Source: Symbiodinium natans (taxonomy: Eukaryota > Sar > Dinophyceae > Suessiales > Symbiodiniaceae). Taken from it: 64,000 nucleotides of DNA. Below are positions 1 through 9,917 of this stretch, in pieces. The stretch covers positions 308,001 to 372,000 of the forward strand of contig CAJNDS010000491.1 in NCBI GenBank assembly GCA_905221605.1. Direction: 5' to 3'. Under the pieces are notes generated by a model that did not search any database, was not told where the DNA came from, and was given only the letters and a program-made list of their open reading frames with translations. How positions within the stretch are numbered: the first letter of the stretch is position 1; the number at the start of each line of letters is the position of its first letter. The translations under genes and the position numbers were made by a program.

Positions 1-59
1 TCTCATTTTTTGGATTTCATTCTTCGAAACTCAGAGAAGACTCTGGAGATGCCCCCGTC

Positions 60-400
60 TCTCACCTTCCAAGCCTTCGAAGCCCCCTTCGCCTCACCTT
101 CGAAGCCTTCGAAGTCCCCTTCGTCCGAAGTCTTCGAAGCCCTCTTCGTCCTCACCTTCGAAGCCTTCGAAGCCCCTTCGTCCTCACCCTCGAAGCCTTC
201 GAAGCCTTCGTCCTCACCTTTCGAAGCCTTTGAAGCCTTCGTCCGCACCTTCCAAGCCTTCGAAGCCTTCCCTCCGCCCCTCGCCAATTTCTGCTGCAGC
301 TCCCGACCCCCCCCAGACCTTCACCCCCCCCCTCCACCCTCCCTCTTCGACCCTTCGGCTTCGAAGGCTGGCTTCGAAGCCCCCTTTGCCGAAGGGTAAC
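60..400. repeat. TTCGAA-rich minisatellite
   Basis: Degenerate tandem copies of a 9-base unit close to CCTTCGAAG, each with a palindromic TTCGAA core. Copies are most regular at about 80-290 and looser up to 400. The array keeps several frames open on both strands (Ser/Pro/Phe/Glu on +, Lys/Glu/Gly on -), which explains the long ORFs here. I see no reason to regard them as genes. Confidence 0.8.
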
Positions 401-1115
401 GGGATGCAGCCCCGTCCGACGAGCCCTTCTCTTTGGTCGCAGGTGACCACCATGCCCAGCAAGCCAACAACGTCTGCAAACTCTGGACCAGCTTCTTCTT
501 CGCTGTGCCCCTGAGCAACTCCGTGCTGAGCTTCCTCTTGAGCGGGCATATCGCTTCTCTTGGCGCCGGACTCCAAGGCCACCGCCCCGTGATGCAGCGC
601 GTGGCGCTGCTCTTCGTCCTGCACGCGGCCCTCGTTTTTGGACCTTTCTTCCCGTCCTCCGCCCGCTGACGCCGGATCCCGCAGCCCGCCAAGGGAGCGG
701 CTTTGACTCCAAGCTTCTCGCAGCGTCAACAAAGCCCGTGCTCTGGACGGACTCTCTCCTCTTCCCCCTCCAGAGTGCTGAAGGCTTTGCTGTTTCAACC
801 CATGGGTCAGCCCAGACTCAGAGTGATGACATGGACGATGACCACAGCTTCCTTTGCGAAGACTCCTTCCTTGCTGCACGAACGCACTAGGCTAGGCGAA
901 GCGGTGCCAATGCGGTTCCTTCTCAAGTACGCAACCGAGCCAACCGAGCCAGCCCCACGAGGCGAGCCAGCCTCTGTCTGATGTGCGGTTCAGGATTGCA
1001 AACAACTTTGATATCGATGTCGTCGGCCTGGAGGAATGCTAGAGAACACCTTCCATCCAAGCTCCTGGGCTCAAAGTTCTTTTGTTGATGTGTGTAGTTA
1101 GTGATTTGTGAAGCC
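401..1115. other. No gene recognised
   Basis: Open stretches on both strands continue from the neighbouring minisatellite, but their composition is erratic and no domain is seen. A small repeat (accgagccaaccgagcc-like) lies near 930-965. The right part may be the 5' UTR of the retroelement that follows. Confidence 0.5.
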
Positions 1116-1862
1116 ATGGCGTGGCTGCGGGCGATGGCCGTTTGGATGGCCTATGTGGCCACGGTGCTCCTGGCTATCCCTGCAAGGGCGGCAGAGGACG
1201 GCGACGGAACAGCCTCGGAGGTGCCCAGCCCTGACGCGAGAAAGATGCACCTGGCGGAGGCGCTCGCTATCTCAGCGGCGGATATCCTGGATGACCAGGA
1301 GACCCCAGCGGTGGAAGGCTACGATGCTCTCTCTGACCTGCTTGAGTCGGCCGTTGTGGCGGAGAGCTTCACTTACTGGGAGCTGGCACAAGCTGTGCAT
1401 GATGTGTTACTGCAGCAAGGCTACAATGAGGAAGTCATGGCCCCGATGATGACACATCTGTCTAGAGCTGCGGCTTCAGCTTCAGGTGAGTTTCTGCCGG
1501 CTCGGAGCCGAGGCCGAGGACGAGGTCGTGCTCGTGGCGACAATGGACCAAGGCCGCTTCCGACGGGGCGAGCAGCCTCAGCTGCAGCATCTGGAAGGGG
1601 CAGGCCTACCAGCCCAGGCTCTCGAGCGTCCAGATCGAGATCTCCGATGACTGGGGAAGGGGCAGCACGTGCGTCAACGGACACTGGAAGTCCTGGGGCT
1701 ATGGGTCCGGCTGGGCCGCCGCCGCCAACACCGGTGAGGCAGCAACTGCCCCGGGCGGGCCTCCGCCACCCACTCCCATTGCTATCAGCTCGCGGACTGC
1801 GGTGGAACAATATCGGCGGACGGTTGGAGCCACTGGCGGCCCGATGCTTGGTGGTCCCTTGA
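1116..1862 (+). CDS. Retroelement ORF1-like protein, RG/RS-rich
   Basis: 248 aa from the first ATG. Residues 1-28 read like a signal peptide or anchor (MAWLRAMAVWMAYVATV, then LLAIPARA), followed by an acidic helical segment. From about residue 130 comes a basic RGRGRGRAR stretch and a Ser/Arg-rich tail, typical of nucleic-acid binding. A strong donor-like CAG|GTGAGT sits at 1484-1493, just before the basic part, so an exon end is possible there. It lies directly upstream of the retroelement ORFs in the same orientation, so I read it as the element's first ORF. A captured host gene start is the alternative. No family was recognised. Confidence 0.45.
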   Translation: MAWLRAMAVWMAYVATVLLAIPARAAEDGDGTASEVPSPDARKMHLAEALAISAADILDDQETPAVEGYDALSDLLESAVVAESFTYWELAQAVHDVLLQQGYNEEVMAPMMTHLSRAAASASGEFLPARSRGRGRGRARGDNGPRPLPTGRAASAAASGRGRPTSPGSRASRSRSPMTGEGAARASTDTGSPGAMGPAGPPPPTPVRQQLPRAGLRHPLPLLSARGLRWNNIGGRLEPLAARCLVVP

Positions 1863-4063
1863 TCCCTGGTCACGCACTGCCACCGCATTACAACAGAGCA
1901 CCTGAGACAATGGGTGCAGGCGAGCTGGTGGAAGAGCTTACATGGCACCTGCAGGGGGCAGGATGGACTCCGGCATGGTGTATGTCGCCCGAAATGCGTC
2001 ACAGGCTTCAGGTCGTGTTTGCAGTGCTGGAAGCCCGCCAGATCCCACCGGAGGATGTTGCATGGCGACTGATTACGCATATACGTGGACGACATGCCGT
2101 GGAGCTCCAACTGCCTTACGCACAGCGGGTGGCGATGCACCTCATGAGGTGTGGGGCCCTGCATGAGTTGAACCTTGAGGGTTGGGGCTGGAAATGGATC
2201 TTGTTCCTTAGGGTCTTCAGGGTGACTTCATGCCCACGTAGTCTACCTTGTCTGCCGAGTCCCTGCCGATGTGATACCCTGCTCCATATCTGGCTGCAAC
2301 AGGTATGGCTAGTGGACCGATGCTCTGTGAGAGCAGCTGAGATATGCCACCTGAGCCTGACATGGCTGCCAGAGTTCAGCTGTAGCTTGGGGGCTTGGCA
2401 GGAGCGGTGGTTCATTCACCAGTGGGTCTGGTTGCTTGATGAGGGTGGATATAAGTGTGTGGTAATCCCTAACAGGTATAATTCCATGCCGCTTGAGGGC
2501 CACTCCTGCAGGTCCTGTAACCTTCAGCTTGCCCCTCCTTTCCGTGAGCATGTCCTTCACCACCAATTGGAGTTCCCATACCAGAATGATAGTCCATCCA
2601 TTCACTTGCAGCATGCTCTGATGGTGAGGGCACTCGCTCTGGTCCATGTCGGATTGGGGGACTACTCCCTATGCACTACCAATGCACGCCGGTGCTTTTT
2701 CAACTGGCTGTCAGAAAGACCAGTGTGCCTGCACCTGCAGCCTGTTGCCCATCGCTTCCTTCGTCATGTGTTCTGGCCTGGGGCAATCCGATCTGCTCTG
2801 TGTGGGTGCAGCTGTCTGGACTGGCTCAAGAGCTGGGGGGTGTGCTGCTGGCCTGCCGATGGCCGAAGGCCTGCTGAACACTTTCACAGCGTTTCCTGGC
2901 CTGTGTTCTGTGTACTAGGTGATCACTGCGTGGCGAGCCGTGTGATGCCTGATCAAGCTGTACGTCTTAAGCCGGGCCCCCTTCCACTTGGTGTGTGTCC
3001 TACCCGTGCGCATGTGAGTTTGGCAGGCGCCTGCGGTATGTTGAAGGTGTCCTTGGACAACGTCGCCCCAATCTGGATACCAGAGGTCCTGACTAGCTTG
3101 TACTTGTCCCACTGGTGTCACGCCTGGGCCAGGCATTGCCAAAGAAAATGCGCAGCGACTGGTTGGATTCTTATCAACAGTCACATCTGCAGACCCACTC
3201 TGCCAATTTGCCTGACCATGGTTGACCTCAGATGTGAAAGCTACCGACTGTGTGCCCTACCTCAGGCACCTGAATCTTGCCGTTTGCTCTGTGTCTGGAG
3301 AATTTGTCAGCCATCCCGACATGCAAATTGGAGGCACCAATGCTGGCTGGGTGGGAACCCCAGACTTCGGCTAGCACGGCTTATACCTGCCCTGCCCTGT
3401 CACATCCTCAAGCAAAGCCACAGGCTGGACCCACACCCCGCGCCAACGGAGAAGGCTCTCTGCTTTTCTGCCCTGCTTCCAGCTCGAACCATGGCGATCT
3501 GTAGGCAAGCGTGGCGGCAACAAAATGCCGATCTTTGCCGGGTGTCTGGACTCGCTGGACTAGGCTGCTTGCTGCATTGTCTAGCGGGAGTGCTCCTGGT
3601 TTTAGAGCGCCTGTGGCGTGCTGTTGCATCCCCGAAGGTATGTCGTGGTATGACAAGGATACTGCGCGGCTGTTATAGGAGGAGGCGTATAGGGACCAAA
3701 GCGTGCTGTCTCCTCGGAATCAGAAAGCAGCGTGCTCGATTGGGTGCTGGAATAGGTCTCCCAATGCATCAGAATAGCCAGCAGTGGTATACCTGGTTCT
3801 CCTCTTTCCTCTGTTGGCTCAGCCTTCGTCCGTCCACTAATATTGAACCCTGTGTGCAATTGCTCCATATGGTCCAGGCCACGCTTCACTGCTTGTGTGT
3901 GCACACTCATTCGACCTTTCTTTCCACTGAGCCCTGCCGGTCCCAAATCCGGCATGAGACCCTGCAGGTGTTTTGGTCCGAGATCCATACCGAGGGCCGC
4001 ACCTATTCTTCTTCTGTGCATCATGGCTTGTTTGCTGCCAGGGTCTCAAGGAGCGAGGGTTGA
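1802..4063 (+). CDS. Long retroelement ORF of unknown function
   Basis: An uninterrupted frame of about 750 codons. The first part (1802-2200) looks like ordinary coding sequence, with a helical segment around ELVEELTWHLQGAGW and VELQLPYAQRVAMHL. Beyond about 2200 the composition becomes unusual (very rich in Cys, Trp, His, Leu), with no domain I recognise. The frame overlaps the endonuclease ORF by about 220 bases. Either only the first 130 codons are truly coding, or the frame is kept open by a repeated composition. The reading start is GTG, so translation must begin upstream or by frame change. Confidence 0.35.
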   Translation: MEQYRRTVGATGGPMLGGPLIPGHALPPHYNRAPETMGAGELVEELTWHLQGAGWTPAWCMSPEMRHRLQVVFAVLEARQIPPEDVAWRLITHIRGRHAVELQLPYAQRVAMHLMRCGALHELNLEGWGWKWILFLRVFRVTSCPRSLPCLPSPCRCDTLLHIWLQQVWLVDRCSVRAAEICHLSLTWLPEFSCSLGAWQERWFIHQWVWLLDEGGYKCVVIPNRYNSMPLEGHSCRSCNLQLAPPFREHVLHHQLEFPYQNDSPSIHLQHALMVRALALVHVGLGDYSLCTTNARRCFFNWLSERPVCLHLQPVAHRFLRHVFWPGAIRSALCGCSCLDWLKSWGVCCWPADGRRPAEHFHSVSWPVFCVLGDHCVASRVMPDQAVRLKPGPLPLGVCPTRAHVSLAGACGMLKVSLDNVAPIWIPEVLTSLYLSHWCHAWARHCQRKCAATGWILINSHICRPTLPICLTMVDLRCESYRLCALPQAPESCRLLCVWRICQPSRHANWRHQCWLGGNPRLRLARLIPALPCHILKQSHRLDPHPAPTEKALCFSALLPARTMAICRQAWRQQNADLCRVSGLAGLGCLLHCLAGVLLVLERLWRAVASPKVCRGMTRILRGCYRRRRIGTKACCLLGIRKQRARLGAGIGLPMHQNSQQWYTWFSSFLCWLSLRPSTNIEPCVQLLHMVQATLHCLCVHTHSTFLSTEPCRSQIRHETLQVFWSEIHTEGRTYSSSVHHGLFAARVSRSEG

Positions 4064-4229
4064 TGTAGTGAGCCCGGCTACATCTGAACCAGGTGCGGTA
4101 TCTGATGACCATCACATGCTCCGATCACCTGGGAATCACGGGTTTGAGCCTTACGCATCTTCATATCTTTCGTCACGAGCCGCCAGTGTTCTATCGGACT
4201 GCACCCCCAGTCAGGTTGGTGTCTCCCTC

Positions 4230-5006
4230 TTTTCCCATGCTAGGAAGCGAGCCTACAAACGTGCTGTGCATCGGGCTACGCGGGATGGCGGGGCAATGTA
4301 CCGAGGACGCTGGCACACCATCGCTCAGTTGGGGGCGAAATATGCAGGCACGAAAAGGGCTCCATGCGCTGGCCCAGAACCAGGCAGCCTTGCTGCTGGC
4401 CCGGCTCCAAAACCTTCTTCAGGGTGTCGTATCAGGTTTATGACATACAACGTCGGTGGTCTTGCGACGGATGCCTACGATGTCTTTATGGCTGCCATGC
4501 TGCAGACCCCCGAGGAGGTTCGCCCGCATATCGTCTGCCTTCAGGAGACCCATTGGAAACATAGTTCGGAGTACTCCACGCCAGGTTGGCATGTCATTAC
4601 CTCGAGCTGTCCTTCCGAGTTTAGGTCAGGCGGGCTGATGGTCATGATCTCACATGTCCTCTTACCTGCTGCCCAAGCACACCGCCTTGCCTACATGGAG
4701 ATATTAGTGGGAAGGTTGTTGCACGTCAGGATTCACCTTGGAGAAACGGCCGTGGACGTTGTTAACACCTACCAGAGCGTCTCCACTGGTCCTAAGCCGG
4801 TGCAACACTATGAGGCTAAGAGGGCTCAGCTGTGGCGTCATCTCCGGGTTGTTCTTGATCGCCTCCCTAGGCGTAATCCCCTGATCCTGGCAGGTGATAT
4901 GAACACACAATGCTCTGCAATGCAGGGGCAGGTGGGGAATGTTCAGGCCCATGTTACCAGACCTCTCGATGACGATGCAGATATGCTCATGGATTTTGAT
5001 CCGTGA
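4230..5006 (+). pseudogene. LINE endonuclease (exonuclease/endonuclease/phosphatase fold), N-terminal part
   Basis: The frame open over 3843-5006 carries, after a conserved basic stretch (KRAYKRAVHRATRDGG, about 4250-4300), the hallmarks of an APE-type LINE endonuclease. These are the Asn motif TYNVGG at 4443-4460, the metal-binding Glu in LQETHW at 4539-4556, and GDMNT at 4893-4907. The frame stops at 5004-5006, before the last catalytic motifs, which continue in the next frame (SSHIDHVY at 5074-5097; HYPVLADL at about 5190-5210). In the last motif the usual Ser-Asp-His reads Gly-Lys-His, so the catalytic Asp appears lost. This domain nicks target DNA to prime reverse transcription. A one-base frame change near 4990 separates the halves. 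Confidence 0.85.
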
Positions 5007-8000
5007 CTTTGATCTCTGCTTACTGAACAGCTGGGTCAGGCATGCTGGGGTAACCTTTTGCTCGACGGATGCCAGCTCGCACATCGATCATGTCTATACC
5101 CGTAGGCAGGATGCTGATGCAAGAGCCAGATGTGCACACACGTCAAGCCTGGACTTCTTTCCATGGCGTGAGGGGGGCAAGCATTACCCCGTCCTGGCTG
5201 ATCTTCGCCCTGTCCGGAGATGCCATCAGCCTCCAATTCCGCCGGGGCCTGCGTGGGATCAGAAGGCCATGATACATGACTACCTGCACCACCCTGAGGC
5301 TGTGGAACGTTTCCAGAATCTCTTTGATCAAAAGCTTGAGCAAGCAGAGGCCTCTGTTGCTGGGTTGCAATCTGCTGTCCTGGACAGCTGTCTTGAGCTG
5401 TACCCTAAACCCGCCCCACAGATAGGCTATAGGCCAGCGTGGTGTCAAAAGGAGGGTGCCCTGTCTATCAAGGCTATGTGGAAATGCTACCATGCATTTC
5501 GTCGACCGCGTGTGGTTACTTTGAAATCCATTCTTCAGGTCTGGCAGGCACAGGCCCGCTTTCATGCATCTCATCGAGACATGAGAAAAACTGGGCGCCG
5601 ACTCCGCAAGGCTTGGCGCCTGACCAAGCTGCAGGAAGCGGAAGAAGCATCGCAAAAAGGCCGGATGCATGATCTGTATGCGGTCGTTCGGCAACTGGCC
5701 CCCAAACAGGTCCGTAGGAAAGTCCGTCTGAGAGGTGAGGATGGCGCCTTGCTGGATCATCATGGAGAAATGCAACTCCTGCAGGACCACTGCTGCACTC
5801 TTTTCTCGTCGGCCACAGCTGATGGGCAGGAATATGATCTTACGGGCCTTGCAAAACATGTGACGGAGGAATCCCTGCTGGCCAACATGAAACGCCTCCC
5901 TCTGCGCAAGGTTGCGCCCCCAGGGCATGTCCCAGCCGTGGCATGGAAGATGACAGGCAGATTGGGCTGTCAGGCGATTGAAGCCCTTGTACATCAGCTG
6001 ACCTCCGTGGTTCCCAAGCCTTGGAAGGACGCGTGGCTGGCCTTCATACCAAAGATTGCCACACCCAAAGTCCCAAGAGACCTACGGCCCATCGGTCTCC
6101 AGGACATTGATGGGAAATGTGTGCTTGGAGCTGTGCGGGATGCTGTCATGCCATTCATCATGAAGTATGTGGAGGCATGGCCTCAGTTTGCTTACGTTGG
6201 TCAGAGATCGACTCGTCAGGCCATTAACCGTGCTCTTTGTCACTGCGATTTCGTGCGCAGCTCCCTTCAAGGTGGTAAGCTGTCCCTGTATGATCGCCGC
6301 AAGGGCTGTGTTCCAGCTCGCTCCGTCCTTGGAGGCATCCAAGTGAGTGTGGACATGTCCCAGGCCTTTGACAGGCTGGATCGCACGCTCCTTCAAGCTG
6401 CTATGTGTGATGCACATATCCCGTCTGAACTCCAGGCGGCCATAATGGCGTGGCATCAGGATATGGAGTATCACTTGAGGCATGCTGACTTGCAGGGCTC
6501 GGTTGACAGTACGGTTGGAGTTAGGCAAGGGTGCAACATTGCTCCCATTTTATGGGTCCTTTACACCTGCTACTTCTTTCGTACGGCTAGTGATTTTCTG
6601 CCACAGGAATGGCTTCAGTCCTCTTGTACCTTCTTTGCGGATGATCTGCACTTTTGTGATGTGATTGCACAGGCGGCTGACTTGGATTCTTTCTTGCAAA
6701 AGGCTGGGAAACTATTTCTGCACTTGCAAAAATTCAACATGCTGATTAATTACAAGAAGTCTGCAGTTCTCATGCATCTCAAAGGGGCGTGTACCAAAAG
6801 ATGGCGAAAACATCATGTCTTTCACCGTGAAGGAGGCAGCTTCTTGCGTATCCGAGTGGGTGAAACCATTGCTTTTCTGCCCATCAAAACTACACATAAG
6901 TACTTGGGGATTATTTTGTCCTATCAGGCCTATGAAAAAGCCACGGTTCTGCATCGGTTGGAGCAAAGCAAAGCTGCTTACCACCGCCTCAGGCCTGTCT
7001 TGACATCCAAGAGTACCTTGAATCAGCAAGAGCGCTTGAGAGTATGGCAGGTCTGTGTGCTGTCGTGTCTGCGTTATGGACTTGACTCCATTCCCTTGCG
7101 GCAAGGCCTGCTTAAGCTCATCCAAGTTCAATGTGCCAGACAAATCCGGGCTATTACTCGCTCGCCAGTCCACCTGAGTAAAGAGTCCACTGCGAGGCTG
7201 TATGATCGGCTGCGTATTCCCACTGAGCTGACCCATCTTCGTGGCATCCAGGCTAAACAGCTGCCTGAGGCTCAGCACCGGCAGGTTCAGCGTGGGTCGT
7301 TCTGTCTGGAACAGATGGACTGGCTCCTGAAAGTGACTGCTGCCTATGAGCAGCTGCAGGAGCCCCTTCCTCCAAATGCGAGCACTGTGCCTGATTCAGC
7401 GTCCGCCTCCACTGCAGCACTCATTCCGCTACCGCTGGCTGTGCGAGGACAGGCGTGTCCAGTATGCGGCCTCTACTTCAAGGATGTGACGGGTGTAAAA
7501 ATCCACATGACCAGGAAACACCCAGCTTCTCAAGTGGTGACCAGGCCGTTGTATGAGCAGAGTCGCTGTGGCGTAGATGGCATGCCAACTTGTGCTGCGT
7601 GTCGTCGGCCCTTCTCCTCGTGGGGTGCCCTGAAGCAGCATGTGCTTGGTGGCCACTGCAGGCTGCCCTTACTTGAGCAAACTCCATCGGACAATCTGTC
7701 GCTTCGACAACATCCGCTGGTGATAGCCACAGTGCGAGCCCAAGGGTGGCAAGGCTTGCTCGATCTTCGTCTTGTCAGGGAACGTGTGCTGCACTTCTGC
7801 CCGTTGTGCAACCAGTGGTGCGTGAATGCCAGTGGGGTCAAGGTCCATCTTCAGGATGTGCACCCACAATGGCATGACCTACAGCCGCGTATCAAACAAA
7901 TTGCTTCGGTTTTCCGTAGGGGGATGGTTAAGCCATGCCGGTACTGTGGGTTACAAAACTTTGATAAATCCCGACATGCCGCTAGGTGTCCTGTAATCAG

Positions 8001-8010
8001 CACCAGTATT
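5000..8010 (+). pseudogene. LINE reverse transcriptase with C-terminal zinc fingers
   Basis: About 1000 codons in one frame. Endonuclease motif remnants come first, then a linker with Lys/Arg-rich helices, then the RT. RT landmarks are the first aspartate block VDMSQAFDRLD (6349-6381), RQGCNI (6523-6540), the catalytic FFADDLHF (6631-6654, Phe in place of the common Tyr), and KYLGIILS (about 6898-6921) in the thumb. The fingers are three C2H2 (7456-7521, 7591-7658, 7798-7863) and one C-x2-C-x8-H-x4-C (7936-7989). The RT copies the element RNA onto nicked chromosomal DNA; the fingers presumably bind nucleic acid. Both catalytic Asp residues remain, so damage to this part is slight. The frame stays open to 9897 only because it reads the next ORF out of frame. 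Confidence 0.9.
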
Positions 8011-8038
8011 CTTCTTGGAAGCCTCCTTGCTGAAAGCA

Positions 8039-8950
8039 ATGGCGGGAGCCAGTGCGAAGGAGATGGAAGCCTTCTTTGGCAGCTTCCGACAGGGGACTGC
8101 GCCGATGGAGGACTCCGAGAATCCCTTCAAACGACGCCGCGAGACGGAGGAGGAGGAGTCGAGGGCATGGAGCTCCCAGAAACCCAAGGGCAAAGGCAAG
8201 GGCAAAGGGCGTGGGAAGAATGGTGGCAGACGAGAGCAGGCCAAGGACAGATGGACGCTTCCGGAGGACAATTCCTGGAGGGGACACTACGAGAAGGACC
8301 TCATGACGCAGATGGCACGACTGATCCTGAGGCACGAGGATCAACTGAGTCTTCAACGTCAAGATTCTGTCCTTCACCTGTGGCTGCGGAACACTGGGGA
8401 AGAGTCCATCGTGGGGATGCTGTGGGAGGTGTCCAAAAAGTGGAAGAAGATGAGAGACACCACGCCAGCTCAGCTCCAGGCGTCGTTGAGGGCTACGATG
8501 ATGGCTGGCATGCTGAAAGCCCTGAAGGACCGACTCCACCAGGTATCCACGGACGAGAAGCTGCTGGAGAATGCGAAAAAGGTTCAACTCCTGGATGCGC
8601 AGGGACACTGGGTATACCAAGTCTGGGATCACGAGCTGGAGAAGCTTCAGGTGGATGCCAGTCGCACACCCTTGAAAACAGAGGAGATCCACCAGCTGCT
8701 TGCGGTCTGCGAGAAGGCCAACGAGAGTCCCGTGCTGTATCGCTTCCATGCGAAGGCCGAATACAGCTTCTCGGAGTTCGTGCACTTCGAGATAGAAGTG
8801 GGTCACCGGGGTCAGGAGGCGGCGGACCTGTATCGGAGCCTGAAGGTGTTGTGCCAGTGCTCGGTCTTGCAGATCATAGGTGCTCGTCTTCGCAAAGACA
8901 AACCGGGACGGTCTGCCACGGCACAGAGGATCCAGGACTATCTGCGCTGA
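8039..8950 (+). CDS. Retroelement ORF with KGKGKGKGRGK basic tract
   Basis: 303 aa from the ATG at 8039, in the frame +1 to the RT. It has an acidic/basic N-terminus (KRRRETEEEESRAWS), then a KGKGKGKGRGK nucleic-acid-binding tract, then a long helical region with conserved-looking blocks (LILRHEDQLSLQRQ, MAGMLKALKDRL). I remember similar proteins downstream of RT in dinoflagellate LINEs, but cannot name a Pfam family. The frame joins the zinc-finger frame near 8010 by a +1 change, so it may be part of one polyprotein. It is read here as the post-RT portion of the element. Role unknown; RNA binding is an inference from the basic tract. Confidence 0.6.
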   Translation: MAGASAKEMEAFFGSFRQGTAPMEDSENPFKRRRETEEEESRAWSSQKPKGKGKGKGRGKNGGRREQAKDRWTLPEDNSWRGHYEKDLMTQMARLILRHEDQLSLQRQDSVLHLWLRNTGEESIVGMLWEVSKKWKKMRDTTPAQLQASLRATMMAGMLKALKDRLHQVSTDEKLLENAKKVQLLDAQGHWVYQVWDHELEKLQVDASRTPLKTEEIHQLLAVCEKANESPVLYRFHAKAEYSFSEFVHFEIEVGHRGQEAADLYRSLKVLCQCSVLQIIGARLRKDKPGRSATAQRIQDYLR

Positions 8951-9897
8951 ACCCACTTGGCGTGCTGCCCTTCATGGACGGGGGAAGCTGTGTGCAGTGC
9001 ATTCATCCGGGAATGCAAGAGGCCCTCCGGTGCAGTTGTCTGCCTGTGTCTCTGATGCATACATGTGGCCTTGCATGGCTGGTAGGCACACTGTGGATTT
9101 TTACTTACTTGCGAGGGCCCATGCCCCAGAATCTGCAGCGTCTGTGGCGGGTGCTTCAAGCACCGGAATCTGGCCCCTTACTGCAAACCATTAAGGAGTG
9201 GCGCCTCATCCAGGGGGAATGGGCGAGGTGCGGTTCTCATCACTTTGGGGCCATGCAAGTTCTGTTTCAAGTGCACATGCCAGGCGTGAGATGCTTCGAT
9301 GGTAGCTGGCAACGTAGATCAGCTACTGGAGGCAAGATGCAGATTTGTGGCACTCGGTCAACCTCACATGGTATTGGCCTACGTGTTCCTGCGGACATCA
9401 CTGCTGTAGATGTGCAACAATGCCTGGAGGCTTGGGCCTTCTCTGATGAGTTTTGTGGCCTGCTGGATCCTCCATCCGTTCTTTCACTCTACCTTTTGCC
9501 TGCGCGGCAGCCTGACACAGATCGGGACCTATCGCAGCGAAGTGATGCTGTAGCTCTGTCTCCGGACGTGCCCAACTCTGCCTGTTGTTTGCGTGCATCT
9601 TCACCGTGCATCACATGGGACTGGGATAGCATTCTTGTACCAACCTTTGCCGATGTGTCTTCGCTAGACATTGCATACACCTCATACAGTGTTCAGGCAG
9701 TGGGCATGCACTTAGGAGGGGCGTCGGGAGCCTCTCTGGGCAAGTACTGCACCATCCTCCGTCACCGCGATGACTTGCTGCTTGCAAAAGAAGCCCATGC
9801 TCCGTATGCTTGCACTCTTCAGCACGGGCATCAGCGAGGTGCTAAAATGCTGTGGTGCGTGCGACATGAGCAGCCGACCAAGGCAGCATGCATCTGA
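8951..9897 (+). pseudogene. Decayed USP-like (ubiquitin C-terminal hydrolase, C19) domain of the retroelement
   Basis: The C-terminal region continues in the RT frame to the stop at 9895-9897. Near its end, a block at about 9680-9760 (YSVQAVGMHLGG, then GASLGKYCTI) resembles the USP histidine box, which usually reads Y-x-L-x-x-x-x-x-H-x-G, later G-H-Y; here Lys replaces the catalytic His. Upstream, GSWQRR (about 9301-9318) fits the segment before the USP fingers. In another frame GKLCAVHS (8980-9003) could be the remnant of the G-N-x-C-Y-x-N Cys box. If so, both catalytic residues and the frame have decayed. This is a resemblance judged by eye, not a profile match. Confidence 0.45.
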
Positions 9898-9917
9898 GAT
9901 GAGATAAGATGAGATGA
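9894..9917 (+). repeat. 3' terminal GAGAT-type repeat of the retroelement
   Basis: Immediately after the last stop codon the sequence runs through about four imperfect copies of GAGAT/AAGAT. Short 3' simple repeats instead of poly(A) are known in several LINE clades, so I take this as the 3' end. Confidence 0.5.

Larger units (their letters stand above)
1101..9917 (+). mobile_element. APE-type non-LTR retrotransposon (LINE), nearly full length, frameshifted
   Basis: A single + strand element of about 8.8 kb. In order it holds an RG/RS-rich ORF1-like segment, a long ORF of unknown nature, an apurinic-type endonuclease (about 4.44-5.2 kb), a reverse transcriptase (about 5.9-7.3 kb), three C2H2 fingers and one CCHC-like finger (7.45-7.99 kb), a KGKG-containing ORF (8.04-8.95 kb), a protease-like tail (8.95-9.9 kb) and a short GAGAT-type 3' repeat. 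No long terminal repeats were seen, and the domain order endonuclease-RT-finger is that of LINEs. Frame changes near 4.99, 8.01 and 8.95 kb suggest an inactive copy, although programmed shifts cannot be excluded. The 5' end is uncertain because no target-site duplication could be assigned. Confidence 0.85.

Noticed and set aside
2116-2647. Minus-strand ORFs of about 100 codons in the retroelement
   Set aside because: Shadows of the long + frame.
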